Assembly: GCF_910591885.1 (NCBI RefSeq)
Contig: NC_063275.1
Location: 21,068,501 to 21,132,500 of the forward strand
Reading direction: 5' to 3'
DNA: 64,000 bases
From: Bombus terrestris
Lineage: Eukaryota; Arthropoda; Insecta; Hymenoptera; Apidae
The position numbers and the translations under genes were made by a program. Position 1 is the first letter of the stretch; every line of letters starts with the position of its first letter. The notes beneath the pieces were generated by a model. That model worked only from the letters and a program-made list of their open reading frames with translations. It was not told the DNA's origin and did not search any database. This document shows positions 1 through 11,990 of the stretch, one piece after another.

Positions 1-592
1 AGACTCTGACGACGTCTTTCGGCCTGATTGGCAAGCCGAAGGTTCGTTATTTGACGACCGTGGATTCCTCGTTTGAAAAGGATGGTCAGTCTGGTCAGAG
101 AAACGAACGAATAAAATCGTGAATCTTTTTTAAACTTCCAGGGACCAAGGGATGAAACGTTTTATTGAAGATGAAGCGCACACGGGGGATGCCACTCCGA
201 GTCAAAGAATTATCTCGAGAAGTTTAAGGCCGAGCGAACGATCAAAAGGGCTCCCGCTCGAGGGTGGAATTATTTGCTTTCGAAATTGAATAATGGAACC
301 CTTACGTTTGCAATATTTGCTCTTTTCTCCTTTCAGATCCGACGTAGAAGTTCTCTGTTGAATAAGTTTCAGTTTCGCGAAAGTAACATGCAACTTGATT
401 TTTAATAATTAGAGAATCTTGGAAAGGATTAGAACGTTAGAAAAATTAGTTTCTCTTATCGATAATCTCTTTAAGAATATTTTTGTTATACGTTAAAAAT
501 AAATACCGCGGAATTGTCTACTATGTAACTATATTTGATAATGAAGATAAAAATTCTCATTAATTCTGAATCAAAACCATTTGACCGATGTA
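1..592. other. Non-coding leader, GC-richer then AT-rich
   Basis: The first 300 bases are GC-richer, with several CpGs and a CTCGAG site. The rest is AT-rich. The one sizeable open frame, on the minus strand at 202-393, lacks protein-like composition and splice context. I see no gene here. A TATCGATA octamer lies at 457-464. Confidence 0.5.
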
Positions 593-1979
593 AAATGAAA
601 ATTTGAAAATTCGAATTTTAAAAAATTTGAAAATTTGAAGTTTTAAAAATTTGAATTTTTAAATATTTAAAAATTTGAATTTTTGAAAATTTGAATTTTT
701 AAAAATTTGAAAATTTGAAAATTTGAATTTTTGAATTTTTGAATATTTGAATTTTTAAAAATTTGAAAATTTGAATTTTTGAATTATTGAATTTTTGAAA
801 ATTTGAATTTTTAAAAATTTGAAAATTTGAAGTTTTAAAAATTTGAATTTTTGAACATTTGAATTTTTAAAAATTTGAAAATTTGAAGTTTTAAAAATTT
901 GAAAATTTGAAGTTTTAAAAATTTGAATTTTTGAACATTTGAATTTTTAAATATTTAAAAATTTGAATTTTTGAAAATTTGAATTTTTAAAAATTTGAAA
1001 ATTTGAATTTTTAAATATTTAAAAATTTGAATTTTTGAATTTTTGAAAATTTGAATTTTTAAAAATTTGAAAATTTGAAAATTTGAAGTTTTAAAAATTT
1101 GAATTTTTGAACATTTGAATTTTTAAATATTTAAAAATTTGAATTTTTGAATTTTTGAAAATTTGAATTTTTAAAAATTTGAAAATTTGAAAATTTGAAT
1201 TTTTGAATTTTTGAATTATTGAATTTTTGAAAATTTGAATTTTTGAATTTTTAAAAATTTGAAAATTTGAATTTTTAAAAATTTGAAAATTTGAAGTTTT
1301 AAAAATTTGAATTTTTGAACATTTGAATTTTTAAAAATTTGAATATTTGAAGTTTTAAAAATTTGAAAATTTGAAGTTTTAAAAATTTGAATTTTTGAAC
1401 ATTTGAATTTTTAAATATTAAAAAATTTGAATTTTTCAAAATTTGAATTTTTACAAATTTGAAAATTTGAATTTTTAAATATTTAAAAATTTGAATTTTT
1501 GAATTTTTGAAAATTTGAATTTTTAAAAATTTGAAAATTTGAATTTTTGAATTTCTGAATTTTTGAATATTTGAATTTTTAAAAATTTGAAAATTTGAAT
1601 TTTTGAATTATTGAATTTTTGAAAATTTGAATTTTTAAAAATTTGAATTTTTAAAAATTTGAAAATTTGAATTTTTAAAAATTTGAATTTTTGAATTTTT
1701 GAATTATTGAATTTTTGAAAATTTGAATTTTTGAAAATTTGGAAATTCGAATTTTTAAAAATTTGAAAATTTGAAGTTTTAAAAATTTGAATTTTTGAAC
1801 ATTTGAATTTTTAAATATTTAAAAATTTGAATTTTTGAATTTTTGAAAATTTGAATTTTTAAAAATTTGAAAATTTGAAAATTTGAATTTTTGAAAATTT
1901 GAATTTTTAAAAATTTGATAATTTGAATTTTTAAATATTTGAAAATTTGAATTTTTGAAAATTTGAAAATTTGAAAATT
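593..1979. repeat. AATTTGAA-type satellite array, about 1.4 kb
   Basis: Nearly the whole stretch is made of AATTTGAA, AATTTTTGAA and AATTTTTAAA units of 8-10 bp. A longer block recurs inside the array: GAAGTTTTAAAAATTTGAAT followed by a TTTTTGAACATTTG segment. It appears near 818, 908, 1085, 1291, 1371 and 1771, so there is a higher-order repeat laid over the short unit. The last part (around 1912-1950, with an AATTTGATAATTTGAATTTT variant) is repeated almost exactly in the smaller array at about 3541-3577. Open frames here on either strand are products of the repeat. Confidence 0.95.
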
Positions 1980-2171
1980 GGATTCTATTATTATTTCTAT
2001 TATTGTTTCTATTTTTGTTTCTATTTTTCTTTCTATTTTTGTGTCTATTTTTGTTTCTATTTTTGTGTCTATTTTTGTTTCTGTTTTTGTTCCTATTTTT
2101 GTGTGTATTTTTGTGTCTATTTTTGTGTCTATTTTTGTGTCTATTTTTGTTACTATCATTACTATTATTCT
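1980..2171. repeat. 12-bp TCTATTTTTGTT/TCTATTTTTGTG minisatellite
   Basis: Tandem copies of a 12-bp pyrimidine-rich unit alternate between TCTATTTTTGTT and TCTATTTTTGTG and grade into TACTATTATTG-type units at the right end. Since 12 is divisible by 3, all plus-strand frames stay open and give periodic peptides such as repeated IFVS. These are not genes. Confidence 0.93.
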
Positions 2172-2207
2172 TACCTTATTTATAAAATTTCTAACGAAAT
2201 CCGACAT
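2172..2207. repeat. Unique tail, copy 1
   Basis: A non-repetitive segment containing ATTTCTAACGAAATCCGACA follows the first minisatellite. The same sequence ends the third minisatellite (3720-3755). A one-mismatch copy stands before the second (3167-3191). Confidence 0.9.
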
Positions 2208-3166
2208 CAGAAGTGGGATCAGTACCGGATATGACAGTGCTAGAGCTTACGACCATCGTGCGCGAGTACAATCAATCGCTAATGTTAAAATCGAGTGTGA
2301 TGTTGTGATATAATTTGGGGTTTCGCACACGTCCAGTGTGGTGTTGTGATGTAGTTCGATGTTTCACACACGCCCAGTGTGCTGTTGTGATGTAGTTTGG
2401 TATATTCATATATAAGTGCAGTACTGTGAAATGTTCTGGTGAGAGGCTGAGAAGTCTAATGACTGGAGGATCAGAGAATGCAACTAACGTTTTGGAGAAA
2501 GGCATTGTAATATGACAGATTGTTGTTTAGGTTTTGTTAACAAATGTTTAGTAAGAATCTTTGTTGTTGTGGTGGACCCTTGGCTTATTCGAATGTTTTG
2601 TTAAATTGTAAAAGATGTCAAATTGAGTCAAATGTTAAGAAAATCGAATATTTTAGATGCACCCGAGGACGGGTGATTGTCAGGATGGCCGTGTCGGAGA
2701 TGTAGGGACATCGGGCCATTCTTTTGGAAGATTCCCCAATACTTGGGCTCCAGGTGACATAACTGGTCGCCGAACGTAGCCACGGTCACGGGATGAATGA
2801 AATGTCTTACATAGGAGGTACCAGTGTTGAGGGATACGCTGTATAAACAATCAAGTCTTGATCAAGAGCAATGCTGATTTACGTGGAACTGCCTAGCTAC
2901 GGCGCTTGGGAATTTGTTGATATTCCCGATCGATATGTATTTGACATGTGTGACTGTATCTGTCTTTTATTTTGCAATCTCCTTGGAGAGTTTTCTGTCA
3001 TTGACTTGGAGTCAGTCTGAAAGTAACCCAACGACTGAGTTAACGTGTCTGCGTGCTACAAAATGTATTCCATTGTACGAAGAGTTTACCCGTTGACCGT
3101 GGATTAGTAATTGAGCCCAGGAACATTGTCAATAGCTTTTGTTATACTTATTAATTATTTCACGCC
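2208..3166. mobile_element. Putative degenerate mobile-element body between two tail copies
   Basis: About 960 bp of complex sequence sits between two copies of the tail repeat. It opens with CAGAAGTGGGATCAG, which resembles the sequence just inside the left LTR of some insect retroelements (a resemblance from memory, not verified). It includes a 41-bp tandem repeat (2301-2410) and a GC-richer core at 2650-2900. I see no reverse transcriptase, protease or integrase motif and no long open frame. It may be a non-autonomous LTR element, an insertion flanked by a long duplication, or just unique DNA between satellites. Class is uncertain. Confidence 0.35.
2301..2410. repeat. 41-bp tandem repeat, 2.6 copies
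   Basis: Units start at 2301, 2342 and 2383, each with TGTTGTGATRTARTTYGG. The first two end in CACACGYCCAGTGTG, in which CACAC and GTGTG can pair as a short stem. The third copy breaks off after about 18 bp. Confidence 0.85.
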
Positions 3167-3191
3167 TAAAATTTCTAACGAAATCGGACAT
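3167..3191. repeat. Unique tail, copy 2 (one mismatch)
   Basis: TAAAATTTCTAACGAAATCG plus GACAT matches the tails at 2172-2207 and 3720-3755 except for CGG in place of CCG. Here it comes before a T-rich array rather than after one. Confidence 0.88.
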
Positions 3192-3310
3192 TGCTATTAT
3201 AACTGTTACTATTATTGTTGCTATTATTGTTGCTGTTATTGTTTCTATTATTGTTTCTATTATTGTGTCTATTTTTGTTTCTATTTTTGTTTCTATTTTT
3301 CTTTCAAATT
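3192..3310. repeat. T-rich minisatellite, second block
   Basis: ACTATTATTGTTGCTATTAT and TTTCTATTTTTGT units in the same orientation as the array at 1980-2171. It joins directly onto the second AATTTGAA array. Confidence 0.9.
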
Positions 3311-3585
3311 TTTTAAAATTTGAATGTTTAAATATTTAAAAATTTGAATTTTTGAATTTTTGAAAATTTGAATTTTTAAAAATTTGAAAATTTGAAAATT
3401 TGAATTTTTGAATTTCTGAATTATTGAATTTTTGAAAATTTGAAGTTTTAAAAATTTGAATTTTTGAACATTTGAATTTTTAAATATTTAAAAAATTAAA
3501 TTTTTGAAAATTTGAATTTTTGAAAATTTGAATTTTTAAAAATTTGATAATTTGAATTTTTAAATATTTGAAAATTTGAAAATTT
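3311..3585. repeat. Second AATTTGAA array, about 275 bp
   Basis: Same short unit as the 1.4 kb array. Its right end (GATAATTTGAATTTTTAAAT, then ATTTGAAAATTTG) matches the right end of the first array, and a T-rich array follows in both. This indicates a duplicated block rather than independent microsatellite growth. Confidence 0.92.
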
Positions 3586-3719
3586 GTTTCTATTATTGTT
3601 TCTATTTTTGTTTATATTTTTGTTGCTATTTGTGTTTCTATTTTTGTGTCTATTTTTGTGTCTATTTTTGTGTCTATTATTGTTACTATTATTGTTACTA
3701 TTATTACTATTAGTATTAT
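3586..3719. repeat. T-rich minisatellite, third block
   Basis: TCTATTTTTGTG and TTACTATTATTG units corresponding to 1980-2171. It ends in the same ATTACCTTATTTATAAAATT-like junction into the tail. Confidence 0.9.
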
Positions 3720-3755
3720 TACCTTATTTATAAAATTTCTAACGAAATCCGACAT
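3720..3755. repeat. Unique tail, copy 3
   Basis: Essentially identical to the tail at 2172-2207. It closes the right-hand duplicate and is followed by ordinary AT-rich DNA. Confidence 0.9.
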
Positions 3756-6650
3756 ATGTATACAATATTACGTGAATATTATGTTAATATTATATCGATA
3801 TTTATATCGATCAATTATAATTCATTGACATTTGATATTGTTAATTTCATCGTTGAAGGAAAATATACATTTGAAGAAATATTGTTTCAATAATGCTACT
3901 CTGTAGATTTTCATTTTACTTCTAAACATTTATTATATTTATTAACATATTACATTTTTCTTCTAAAATGTGTCTTCACAGTCCATCGAATGAATTTTCA
4001 AGGTTTTATTAATAATGCAAATAATGCAAGATATTTCGCACATCGTCATTATAATATAATTGAAATTTTGGGTCAAAATTTAGAAAATATCTTGACGCTA
4101 ATTTTACGAAAATTCAATTCTCCGCTTCGTCGAGCGAACTTCGAATAGGGCAACACTTTTCGAAAATCGAATAGAATTCCGTAACGCGAACGTTGACTAG
4201 GAATTTTTCCTAAAGTTCCCTCTCGTAGTCGAGCTCCATTTCAAAGGTCGCGGTGGGATTTAATTGGCATGAATAATGAATTCCGGTGTGCGGCTTTTGC
4301 TGGTACAGAGATATACGTTGCCTGCTGGCTGGCCGGGGTTAGTTGAGGGTGGAAGTGGGGGCGAGAAGCGCAACAGGTTCCACTTAATTATTGAACACTA
4401 TAACCGGCTGGCACAGCTGCCACCTCCGTTTTTGCACCCCTCACAGCGGCCCGTAATCAACCACCTGTCCGCGATTACGCGAAGGTTAAGGTCGATCGTT
4501 GCCCTCAAATCAATGCAAAATTTCTCCTGATTGCTACACTTTTATTACCGTTTCACGATCGAATCTTCAGAAAGGAGAAAATTTTACAAAGAATTATCAA
4601 AATAAGTATAGTCTTGTGTTTTATTTGTTTGATATACAAAATTTAATGTTAAATATTCTAGTTTTAGATTTATGGAAACTTCTTCTATTCAGCTTAGATA
4701 TAATGCACAAATGATTTATTTTAGAAATGTAATGCTGAATATTCCGGTTGATTCGTAGAAGTCTACGTTATTTTTCATCTGTCAGGGAATAGAAATCGGA
4801 TTCGTCGAGCTTCGTAACCGAAGAAAAGAAATATTTCGTATTGGAGAACGTCTCGTTTCACGTTGGCAGCAGTGCACGCGGCAGTACGGGAAATGGGTTC
4901 AGAGACGCTGAGACGGTATTGATTTTCTATCCGACGTATGAGAGATGCGTGTTTCGGATGTTCTCCTTGCTCTTTGTTTTCTCCGTTCTCGTCTACTTAC
5001 CATCGCAGCGCGTTGCATTCTTCAGAATGCACTTTGATAAAATATCTTATTTACGAGTTTAGAAAATACGACGTCGGCCGGAAGCGAAGAGGTAGATCTT
5101 CCGGCGCTACACTATATACTTTTCAGAGTATTTCGCAGACTTTGATGCCAACTGAATTCCCATGCATCTTGATAATATAAAAACGTACATAAAATTCTTC
5201 CTCGATCCTTGAAAAATTAGTTTTTAAAAATATCATTCTAACAAATCATCTTAAAAAATAACAAATATATTGTAATGGATATAAGAAAATTATTTCCTTT
5301 CGAATTGCTATACACCCGTTGGCATATACTCCATATTATTTTTCATCTCTCCATTCAGAATAATTCGACAGTTCGAAAGAATAAGTTATCGTACGTCAGT
5401 TGGCGTACAGGCACGCGAAAAATGGCGTCCCCGTGAAGAATGGATTTCTTCTTCTTCTTACGAGGGTTTTTGCTCCCCGTAGAGAGGGTGGGTGGCTCGT
5501 GAGACCGGCTGACGTTGACGAAACGCTATTTGGAAACAACAACTATCGAGAAACTCGCGATATGGGTAAATACAGTGGCTGCTGCAGGCGGCGTCTCTCG
5601 AGTTTTCCTCCATAGACTTGCGTACACACGCGAGATCCGTCGGTGTATGTAAATTCGCGAATACGCGGAAGTGCAATGACACACATGCTGTGTATAGAAG
5701 GACCGCTTCCGGCGCCCCAAGGGGGAGCACGAACGCGAAAGAAAGAAAACGCAGTTCACCCGCTGGCTGAACTTGACAGATTCGAGAAAAGTTGAAAGAA
5801 TGTCGTCGGTCTGCTCGCGAATCGTTTCAGTAATAGAGCGCTGAGAGAGAGGAAAAAATCCCCGCAGAAATTCGCACGACGGAGATGTTGATGCATAAAC
5901 GGTACCTAACAAATGAAAGTGTTGGCCCGAGCTGAGAAATATTTTTCTGTTTGCGAAAATAAACTAGGGAAACGCGGTTTGTTAAAATGAAATCAAATAA
6001 CATTTAGCGATAGTAGGAAAACAGCAGCAAGAATTTTAGCTGTTTTGCGAAGCTTCTACACTTTTTCGTACTTGTGAGATAGTTTTAAGAAATTAGGAGA
6101 GATATGATATACAGAAGCTAATATGGTATCGTCAATTCCATTCCTTTTCGATTTGAATTTTTCAACGTCCCGTTGATTATAGAAACGAAATGTATGTGCG
6201 TATATCTTTAATGTTACACTGTGGACACAAAATTGCAAATGTTTGAAATTTCTAAATGTTCTAGCATTTCTAAAACACCGCTGCTTTTCGATTTACCAAT
6301 TCTTTTGTCCTAATAATCTGATTTAACATATATACCATATTCGTATAATCTAACTTGAAAGCTGAAACTGTATTTTACCAGAATTAAGATATCAAACGCT
6401 TTGACTCAACAGATTTAACGTTTCAGTAACAACAAATAAAAATAAAATGACATAACAAAATATCCAAAGACGATGTAAATCTCGCTCAATATCATGTGCA
6501 AGATTTATTCAACGGTTATATCCTCAGATTTCGCAAAAAGATCAAGCACGACATAAATCTTTATACACGTGTCATATCTTCCACGCTTGTTATCTAAACA
6601 ATTTACTAACAAACGACACTTTAACTTCTAAATTTTCAATGTTTCTCGTA
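3756..6650. other. AT-rich DNA with three GC islands, no gene seen
   Basis: GC-richer islands lie at about 4200-4520, 4800-5160 and 5380-5910. The open frames in the 5.4-5.9 kb island (71 to 128 codons) overlap one another on both strands and have no recognisable domain. The intervening sequence is AT-rich and featureless apart from a TATCGATA at 3793-3800. Confidence 0.5.
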
Positions 6651-7250
6651 GTAAGATCTTCCGAGTTCTCTGCGATCGTGTAACGCGAGAACGCAGCGTT
6701 GGTAAGCAGCCGCAATTTTGCATGTTTTATCGTGGCGCGAGAGACACGCAGTGAAGTGTCGAGAAGGAGAGGAAACGATGAAAGGTCATGGGATGCGTTT
6801 TGCCTTGGCGAGAGGAGCCCGCGGAATTAGCGAGATTTACACGCGACATAAACGCCGCTGAGGGCGTCGTAAAAGTTTTCAGATGCCGTGCTCGGTTGTT
6901 GTGCGTGTGAGCGTCCGACACTTGGCTCCACGTATGGCGTCGGGAAAACGTGTCCTACGTGAGACGTTCGACGTCGCTGCCTCCGATCCCTGGGAGCGCA
7001 TAGGTCGGTATCACTGCCGGAACGGTAACGGCCCCATAAAAATTCGGAATCGCGCTGCAACGGCCAAACTTTCGACGTCCCTTACGAGCGTTGGGATAAG
7101 AGACCGTCGTAGACCAACGGTTGGAGAACACGCGATGTTTTCATTGATCGATGCGCCATTAATTTCGGATCGTAGTGTACCAATAAATTTGAATTCAAGG
7201 CGGATTTCTCGGGAACTCGGTAGTTGGAACGAGTTTTACGAGTGATAACG
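6651..7250. other. CpG-rich island with overlapping chance frames
   Basis: About 600 bp of CpG-rich DNA carries frames on both strands, including a 120-codon plus-strand frame at 6883-7245 that starts with ATG. The translation is rich in Arg, Ser and Val with no recognisable motif, and minus-strand frames of similar length overlap it. I read it as a conserved or regulatory island rather than a gene, though a UTR exon cannot be excluded. Confidence 0.4.
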
Positions 7251-8360
7251 GTGTATTCAATTTTTTATGTGAGATGTAATCTTGTGACTGTAGTTTTAAA
7301 TGTAATTGGGTGTCGTTTTTGGTTGAACGGTAGTTGTTAGCATAGGAACATGGATAAAATTTCGCTTAAAATTAGAGAATTTCTATGGAAAATAATCTTC
7401 TATCGCTTTGCAAAAATATTATTTTATGTACTTGTAAGATATGAAGTATTTACCTATATACATGCAAAAATTTATAATATACGATATATAAAACGTATAA
7501 AAACGAACAGAATAAGATTATAGATTATTTAAAGCTGTAACAAAAATGCGAAAATTAAAAAATATTCAGAAACAGTATTATCGTTTTAGCTGCTATGTGA
7601 GTGCTTAGCATGTCTGACTATGTGTGATCTGTTCTACTAGCATCGTACAAAATGGACTGCAGCAAGTACAGTGCTATTTCTTTAAAATGTTCTTATACTT
7701 TATTATTTTCTTTGCATATAAAAAGATCAACTTTTTTATTTACACATAAGATAATATAGCTGGTATTAAATGATTTCTATAATATTAATATTTATTATAT
7801 AGTAGAGACGTGAATTAACGATATACTAGAAGCGAAGAATTAAAAAGAAGAAACGATAAATCTCGTTTAATACTAGCGGAAGCTTTTTCGAAAAATATTC
7901 GTCTACGTTTATGGGACACCGTAGATGTCGAGGGGTTTGGCACAGAATGTCTCCGCTATAGCGAGCCATTTGTTCCTGCCCTATCTACATCCACAACGTG
8001 CTCGGCGTTGCTCGATGAAACATGGCCGCTTCGTTCCCGAAATGGCACTTTGCGAAAACGAATTTTCTGGTTTCCGCAATCTTCGATCGCGCCTATATAC
8101 TCGTATGGATGAACATGTGGGTCGGTCTCAGCATAAAAAGAAGAAGAATAAAAGACACAGAAATAAATAGTAGTTTTCCATATCTGTAACTTTATGGGTT
8201 AATTCTACTCTAAAATAACGAAACATCAAAACATAAAAATATCAAACAAATATAATATCCGCAAATATGTAATAATTTACTTAATTTTTCTCTACACTTA
8301 TGTTTGTATCTTTCCAAAAAAAATTTTCTTAAATCATCCAATAAATATCATCAACCTCTC
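7251..8360. other. AT-rich stretch, no gene seen
   Basis: Mostly AT-rich, with a small GC-richer segment at about 7900-8130. No RNA gene or credible coding frame is visible. Confidence 0.5.
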
Positions 8361-8457
8361 GAAAGTTACATTACGAAGGTGCTTAACATTCTTAAAGTCG
8401 TATTACAAAAGTACTTAACGCCTTTGAAATCACGTTAGAAAAATTACATTGTAGAGC
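8361..8457. repeat. Degenerate tandem repeat, about 33 bp, three copies
   Basis: Units starting near 8361, 8394 and 8426 align around GAAAGTTACATTACGAAGGT, AAAGTCGTATTACAAAAGTA and GAAATCACGTTAGAAAAATT. The first two share a GTRCTTAAC segment. Divergence suggests an old duplication. Confidence 0.6.
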
Positions 8458-10460
8458 TTGCTCACTGCAAACATTACTTCATCACGATATCAGACCTCTA
8501 TCACCTGCACCTTCGGTTTAGCCAACAGATAAACCCCTTTACCTTAATCGTCGATTATTTTCGTCATTTACAGCGTCGTCTTATCTTTGGTCGGCCAGGT
8601 CGAACCTAAAGATCGACGTCATCGGAAAAGGGATACGATAGAAGAAGCGGGAGCAAAGAAAGAGGGAGGATACTATGGGTGGGTGTTTCTCGCGTCACGA
8701 AGATTATCAATATCCAAACTGCTATCTCTCGAAGGCGCGTGTACACATCCCGTCTACATGCTAAAGAGGCGGTATCTACGAGGGTGTAAACCCCTTGGTA
8801 GGCGCATAAACAGCCCTGTAGATTACACGACCATTGGGCCTGGAGCTTCTCCAGCTCGTCAGCGCCCGACAGCCGCCTTCATCTCGTGTAAAATCGTTTC
8901 GTGGTCGAATTCAAACGCGTGTCGTCGTACACGAGAATCCATTAGCGTGCACTCGACGAGTCGGTCGATTCCCCCGATTCATCACTCGCCATCGTTGCAC
9001 CTCTACGAAGAGATGAAATAAAATTGCAGCCAGTTATTGAACCGGCGATCAATCTTCTTCTTTCTCGCGATGCACGCACTGTGTCGACGTTTGTTTAGGC
9101 GAGAGCTCGACGCTATTCGAATCGAAGCATGACGCCGCGTATCGCCACGGATTTGCCTTTTAACATATAAAATTAAATAAAATAGGGAAATAGCGATTTA
9201 TTTTTCGTAACGGTACCGCAGCACTGTAGAAACTGGGCTTTCTAGGGGGATTTGAGATAAAGAGTAGAGGTTTTGTCAATTCTATTATGCGAGGGGTTCC
9301 CTGAACACTGGGGAAACTGCATAGATATTTGGTAGGAATTCGCGATACGGAGCGAAGATTTCATTAATTCTATCATCGTCAGTTTATCAGATTATCATCG
9401 TACTACACGTCAGAGACATTGAATAAATATTTCTTGACATATGACTATACTGAATGTAAAACAAAGCAATTATGAAAATATCTTCGTATATAAAAATTGT
9501 TAATTGTTAATTGTTAATAAATATAATGGTAATATGAAAGAGAATGTAACTGTAAGTATACTAGAATGTTTAAAAAGATATGGAGCCTTTGAACATTGAT
9601 ATCAGACATTTTATGGATGAAATCTGTAAATTAATAAAACCTAACTACGAAATAATGATAAGATATTCAAATTGATAAAAGAAGTTTACGAATCTTCATC
9701 CTCAAAAAAGTAATTAAATGCTTCCCAAAGATACATTTCTCCTTAATAAATCTATCTAAAATTTCTCACTTTCGATGACATCGGCCACGACAGCACCCTA
9801 ATCAGTTCCATATACTAAATCAAAGTTCGAGCATTCCGAAATCTATCGGACCGATGGAAATTATCATGGAGACCAAACTCGGCACTTCTTCACGATCTAA
9901 CGTGTCCGTGCACATTGAATGATTTCACCATCGTTTCCCATTGGCCACGAGTGCGATAAGGGCAAGTAAGAGGACTGCTTTCAACGTTTCGAGCTGGCAG
10001 TGGCTGTAGGTGGTGTAGTCGTAGGGGGTTGAAGACGGCTGCGGATGCGAGATGGTCGCTCGAAGACAGCTACCGATAATAAATCATACGATGATACATT
10101 CTATCGTTCCATTGGCGAACGCTCGCCTCATCTCTGTCCTCCGTGAAAAGGAAGATCCTGGAGAGAAAGCTCGAGCTTTCTCGAGAGAGATCACCTCTGC
10201 TGCCGGGAGAGAGCTTGCCTCGTCCTCGCGAGCAGGCAATCTATCACTCTTGGAACCTACTACCCAGCATCCCTCGCCAGCTCAACCACAGAGACCCTCC
10301 CACGCGTCTACTCGCGCCTCTGAACACCATCCACCTTCCTTATCCTCGTTCTTTACCTTCATCGGGCTCTAGACACACTGACGATCTCTCTCGCGTGCTA
10401 AACTTTACTCCTACGTGGCGTTTTCTCTTCGATGCTTCTTTTCGAGAACGTTTTGATTCG
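8458..10460. other. Two GC islands, no confident gene
   Basis: Islands at about 8460-9150 and 9780-10460 flank an AT-rich middle. The longest frame (8587-9021, plus, 144 codons) does not begin with ATG and is a basic, Ser/Arg-rich translation without a recognisable domain. Two overlapping plus-strand frames at 10052-10469 cover the same DNA in different frames, as expected of chance frames in GC-rich sequence. A small (TAATTGT)3 run lies near 9485-9510. Confidence 0.45.
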
Positions 10461-10625
10461 AGCAATTGATACTTTGCAGTGATTGAAGAATAAATTCTTG
10501 ATTAATTAAAAGATATTTGGCTGAGGTTTGGTGGTTGATTGTGCGCTATTTTTTAGGATAGCTTTCAATGGTGGTATGCATGTACTGAGGTTACGTATTT
10601 AAATAATACAACATTGTTATAATTA

Positions 10626-10720
10626 CGTTATGGATGTTAATGCATTTATGGAAAGTTTAGATGTCTAAAAGTGTACAGAATATATATAATATGTAGAAGT
10701 GAACAAGATAACAAAAATAA
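10626..10720. repeat. Dispersed repeat, copy 1
   Basis: ATGCATTTATGGAAAGTTTA followed by GATGTCTAAAAGTGTACA resembles segments at about 11866-11960 and 16880-16990. It is probably a relic of a dispersed element of unknown class. Confidence 0.45.
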
Positions 10721-11865
10721 AGTATTAATGTAAATAATATTTTAAGAGTAGGATTTTAAATTATTATAAAATTAATATTAAATATTGAATACTTGGGGCT
10801 TGAATTTTAAATAGCTTCACAATTGTAAGTAAATGCTGGATTAATAAAATAAAATATAATGTAGAGGATAGTAACTAAACGCTTTACCGGCATGAATCAA
10901 GTCGTTTTATTCTATATTGTAGAATAAAAATTGTTGTATAATTCTAAAAGATCTCTCACACGCTAGAATCAGAACAATTGTATCTTCTAAAATATAGTCT
11001 TTTAATGATAAAATTAATTTTAGGGATATTTCCACATAACTCTGATCTTCCTAAAATAGTCTTCCTTATAATTTCTTATAGAGAATAAAATGTTTAATAC
11101 CGCGTAACTAAATATCGAACTAAAAATAACAAACTTGTAATTCTTTCTTGAATTTTCAAAGCAGAGTCGCTATTTTTATAAAACGATATCACGACGAAAG
11201 GATGGAGAAAACATTTCGTGTAACGAGTACAAAAATGCACGTAGAATATCGAAGGGTTTCACGATAAGAGACATCATGTAAGTTCACTTGTTACAACGAT
11301 AAGAGGATCTTTAACAGGGGGAAGAGCCAGGCAGAATCTTTCGTAACGCCATCGTAACGAACGATTATGCAACAAAAGTTCCAGGTAATTGGGGATTTGC
11401 AGGGGCTTTACACTTGAGCAACTTACGCTCTGAGTAAGCATGCGAGACACGTTAACAAATGTTGGAATAAGCAGCTTGTCGACGCATGCAGAAGAGCGAT
11501 GCACTTGTGATTATTTTTTGAAATGGAAATCGCAAGGATCTAGCGATATTTCTTTCTGCAAATGACAGTGTCTACTTCAAGAATATAATTAATTTTAGTA
11601 GAAGTTAAATGTTCAATGTCTTCCCCAATAAAAATATGAGTAAACTGCACTTAATCTGTCGCATTAGTGAATATAAATAGTTATTTATTATATAAATAAT
11701 TTTCAAATGATTAATTTTTTTAACAAATACACATATCCATTTTAGATTTTTAATTCCTTGTCTTATAATATCGAATCAATTTTCTCTTGATTCGACAAAA
11801 GAAGATTGTGATTATAATTCTAACTTCAATTTCAGTTCTTCAGACTGAGAATTCGTAATTACTAG
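10721..11865. other. AT-rich stretch, no gene seen
   Basis: AT-rich throughout except a modest GC-richer segment at about 11160-11510. That segment carries a 76-codon minus-strand frame with no recognisable feature. Confidence 0.5.
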
Positions 11866-11990
11866 ACTGCAGATGTTTATGTATTTATGGAAAATTCAGA
11901 TCTACAAAGACGTACAAGATGAACTTTTATAATAGATTAAAGATATATACAAGATATAATTATATAAAGGACTCGTTATTAGTTCTCAGC
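11866..11990. repeat. Dispersed repeat, copy 2
   Basis: ATGTATTTATGGAAAATTCA followed by GATCTACAAAGACGTACAAG. Further right it shares an ACTCGTTAT and a CTTTCAA segment with the copy at 16.9 kb, so the homology extends past the core. Confidence 0.45.

Noticed and set aside
1779..2313. Long frames on both strands giving IFVS, DTKI and similar repeats
   Set aside because: They are translations of 12-bp and 8-10 bp tandem repeats. Their periodicity explains their openness, and they have no other protein character.
6883..7245. 120-codon plus-strand frame in a CpG-rich island
   Set aside because: It has an ATG, but overlapping minus-strand frames, Arg/Ser bias and lack of any motif make chance as likely.
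8587..9021. 144-codon plus-strand frame
   Set aside because: It begins with a non-ATG codon, the translation is Arg/Ser-rich without a domain, and a second frame is open in the same DNA.
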